The position numbers and the translations under genes are program-made. Of a stretch of 7,056 nucleotides of DNA, positions 5,974-7,056 are shown in pieces (within the stretch, counting starts at the first letter, position 1; the number at the start of each line of letters is the position of its first letter). A model generated the notes under the pieces. That model saw nothing but the letters and a program-made list of their open reading frames with translations, did no database searches and had not been told where the DNA came from. The stretch comes from Helicobacteraceae bacterium (GTDB taxonomy: Bacteria; Campylobacterota; Campylobacteria; Campylobacterales; Sulfurimonadaceae): NCBI GenBank assembly GCA_027083665.1, contig JALWNV010000331.1:1-7056 (forward strand), in the 5' to 3' direction.

Positions 5974-6181
5974 GATCAAAATACTTCGCAAAGAGCGGAA
6001 AATGACGCAAGACGAGCTATCGGCTCTGGCGGGAATCAGCCGTGTGACACTTGGGAAAATAGAAAAAGGGCATCTTGGAAATGTCAGTGTAAAAACACTC
6101 GATCTTATCGTCAATGCTTTGGGGTATGAGATAGAGTTAAAAACAAAAAGCGGTTTTGGACTGCCAGTGCTGGAGGGATAA
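5948..6181 (+). CDS. hipB: HipB-like Xre-family antitoxin
   Basis: A 77-aa DNA-binding protein, close to the 88 aa of E. coli HipB, expected to neutralise HipA and repress the locus as a dimer. The Cro/C1 helix-turn-helix spans about 6-60, with the core TQDELSALAGISRVTLGKIE. It is followed by VSVKTLDLIVNALGYEIEL, which matches the usual HipB end of the domain and its dimer strand. A short tail (SGFGLPVLEG) follows; E. coli HipB has a comparable C-terminal tail that contacts HipA. The ATG at 5948 has AAGGAA 7 nt upstream. An earlier in-frame ATG at 5921 lacks a ribosome site. The gene lies inside the end of hipA in another frame (26-nt overlap), so translation is probably coupled. Toxin before antitoxin reverses the E. 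coli order. Confidence 0.88.
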   Translation: MKLYEIGTKIKILRKERKMTQDELSALAGISRVTLGKIEKGHLGNVSVKTLDLIVNALGYEIELKTKSGFGLPVLEG

Positions 6182-6194
6182 TCAGAACAATACA

Positions 6195-6214
6195 AAACGC
6201 CGAAAGAAGCGTTT
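6195..6214 (+). terminator. Weak hairpin after hipB
   Basis: AAACGC (6195-6200) pairs with GCGTTT (6209-6214) around an 8-base loop, 13 bases after the hipB stop. The sequence continues CGTTTAG, so there is only a broken T run. Position suits termination of the hip transcript, but the stem is short. Confidence 0.3.
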
Positions 6215-6295
6215 CGTTTAGCCGCTTGGTTGGACTGAAGAGGACGCAGCAAAATACGGTTGTCCCTTCAATTTTACGGTTCCCCGCTCTCACGA

Positions 6296-6312
6296 CCGGT
6301 TTTTCAAACCGG
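6296..6312. terminator. Hairpin between convergent genes
   Basis: CCGGTTT (6296-6302) and AAACCGG (6306-6312) form a perfect 7-bp stem with a 3-base loop. It lies two bases after the stop of the minus-strand membrane protein gene and roughly 115 bases after hipB. Neither side has a T tract, so a classical intrinsic terminator is uncertain. It may act as a 3'-end stabiliser or a weak bidirectional stop. Confidence 0.4.
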
Positions 6313-6314
6313 CA

Positions 6315-7055
6315 TCATTGCGACGCCAGCCACTTTTGCAGATCCTCTTTCAGATGCTCCGCGTTGGCCGCCCTCAGGTAGCAGATCTTTCCGTCTTTGC
6401 ACTTCAGCTCTGTCAAAGGCTTTCTAAAGCGCCAGGCGGTGCCGTAGGTGACGGCGCCTTTTCGGCGCGCCCGCCGGGGAACCACTCCGACCTCCGCGAT
6501 ATTGTCCTTTTCGATAACGGCGATGCGGTTGCCGACGACGATGAGCTTGTCCCGCAGGGCAAAAATCGTGGCGTAGTAGCGCCACAGGTGATAATAGAGC
6601 AGGAAAAACCAGATGATATAGCCCAGGGCATCAAGGACGGTGACGAGATAGCTCCAGGGGACATCCACCGTCATCAGCCACCGGGGATCGCCCATAACCC
6701 ATTTGAAAAAGAGGTATTTGATCCATTCATACGTAACAGAAGCGATGATGCCGGTCAGCACGAAGATCAAAAATCCCGTCATCCGGCTGCTGAGACGACG
6801 GTGAAAGAGGATATCCCGGTAGGTATAAAGCACCCCCCGCCGCCGCAGCTGCCACTTGGCGAAAAAGATGTAGATGACGATGAAGATAATCAGAGTCACC
6901 AGGGAGATGACTACCACATCCATCGGGAAGAAGTAGTATTCCCTGGCGACGAATTTGTAACGGTTTTCGGGCCGGAAGGTCTCGGTAACGGTCTTCTGGA
7001 AATCTTCGGGGGTGATCGATTTGAAGATGTCATAGGCGGTTCGGTCGGTGATGTT
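6315..7055 (-). CDS. Membrane protein of unknown function, 5' end outside the window
   Basis: The reading frame is open from the stop at 6315 to the window edge, giving 246 visible residues. An internal Met at 6923 has no ribosome site and is preceded by 44 plausible in-frame residues, so the true start lies outside. Visible layout: a soluble N-terminal stretch (1-44, including TPEDFQKTVTETFRPENRYK), then membrane spans at about 47-67, 92-110 and 135-156. Basic loops lie between them (QLRRRG, HRRLSSR). A C-terminal soluble domain (about 169-246) has alternating strands and a final helix (AEHLKEDLQKWL). Strands followed by one helix recall small PH-like membrane-anchored domains, but I cannot assign a family. 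Composition is GC-richer than the adjacent hip genes. It converges on hipB. Confidence 0.75.
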   Translation of the reverse strand, partial: NITDRTAYDIFKSITPEDFQKTVTETFRPENRYKFVAREYYFFPMDVVVISLVTLIIFIVIYIFFAKWQLRRRGVLYTYRDILFHRRLSSRMTGFLIFVLTGIIASVTYEWIKYLFFKWVMGDPRWLMTVDVPWSYLVTVLDALGYIIWFFLLYYHLWRYYATIFALRDKLIVVGNRIAVIEKDNIAEVGVVPRRARRKGAVTYGTAWRFRKPLTELKCKDGKICYLRAANAEHLKEDLQKWLASQ

Positions 7056-7056
7056 G

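Noticed and set aside
4611..6313. Possible att-like direct repeats flanking the hip island (AAACCGG on both sides)
   Set aside because: Only seven bases match, both copies lie inside hairpins, and there is no integrase gene. Chance similarity is sufficient.
6291..6320. tRNA-like anticodon arm (5-bp stem with 7-base loop TTTTCAA) at the edge of the hip island
   Set aside because: No matching acceptor stem, D arm or TTCGA-containing T arm could be found on either side. It is better explained as a simple hairpin between convergent genes.

Overview
The window looks like chromosomal DNA from a Gram-negative, respiring bacterium. A periplasmic thioredoxin-fold protein, a c-type cytochrome lipoprotein, a TRAP transporter and an outer-membrane phospholipase all fit a Gram-negative envelope. 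Gene style (compact co-directional operon, AT-rich promoters, reduced Sel1 repeats) makes me think of Campylobacterota such as Sulfurovum or Sulfurimonas relatives. That placement is an impression, not something the sequence proves.

Left part (1-3364, minus strand): a tight operon read right to left. It runs from a TlpA/ResA-like thiol-disulfide oxidoreductase through TRAP small permease (dctQ type), TRAP large permease (dctM type) and a single-CXXCH cytochrome lipoprotein to a small acidic protein of unknown function, then the first codons of another gene that leaves the window at base 1. The dctQ/dctM and dctM/cytochrome junctions are 4-nt stop/start overlaps (GTGA, ATGA), so these genes are translationally coupled. 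No TRAP solute-binding protein is visible. The cytochrome appears to carry its methionine-ligand half before its CXXCH half, which would make it a circularly permuted cytochrome c.

Centre (3365-4605): a 95-bp divergent promoter region with several short dyads, then pldA on the plus strand. pldA encodes an outer-membrane phospholipase A with an N-terminal Sel1/TPR-like module. It has no Shine-Dalgarno, and an extended -10 placed so that the transcript may begin at the ATG. A hairpin terminator follows.

Right-centre (4705-6181): an AT-rich hipA-hipB type toxin-antitoxin pair on the plus strand. The kinase gene comes first and the Xre-type antitoxin second, the reverse of E. coli hipBA. It has its own strong sigma70-type promoter (TTTACA, 17 bp, TATAAT), whose -10 and start site lie in a perfect 8+8 bp inverted repeat, the expected place for an autoregulatory operator. 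Its composition contrasts with the GC-richer neighbours and suggests acquisition.

Right end (6182-7056): about 130 bp without a clear gene, holding two hairpins and broken open frames, then the 3' part of a membrane protein gene on the minus strand that continues beyond the window. Its reading frame stays open to the edge, so the internal Met at 6923 is probably not the start.
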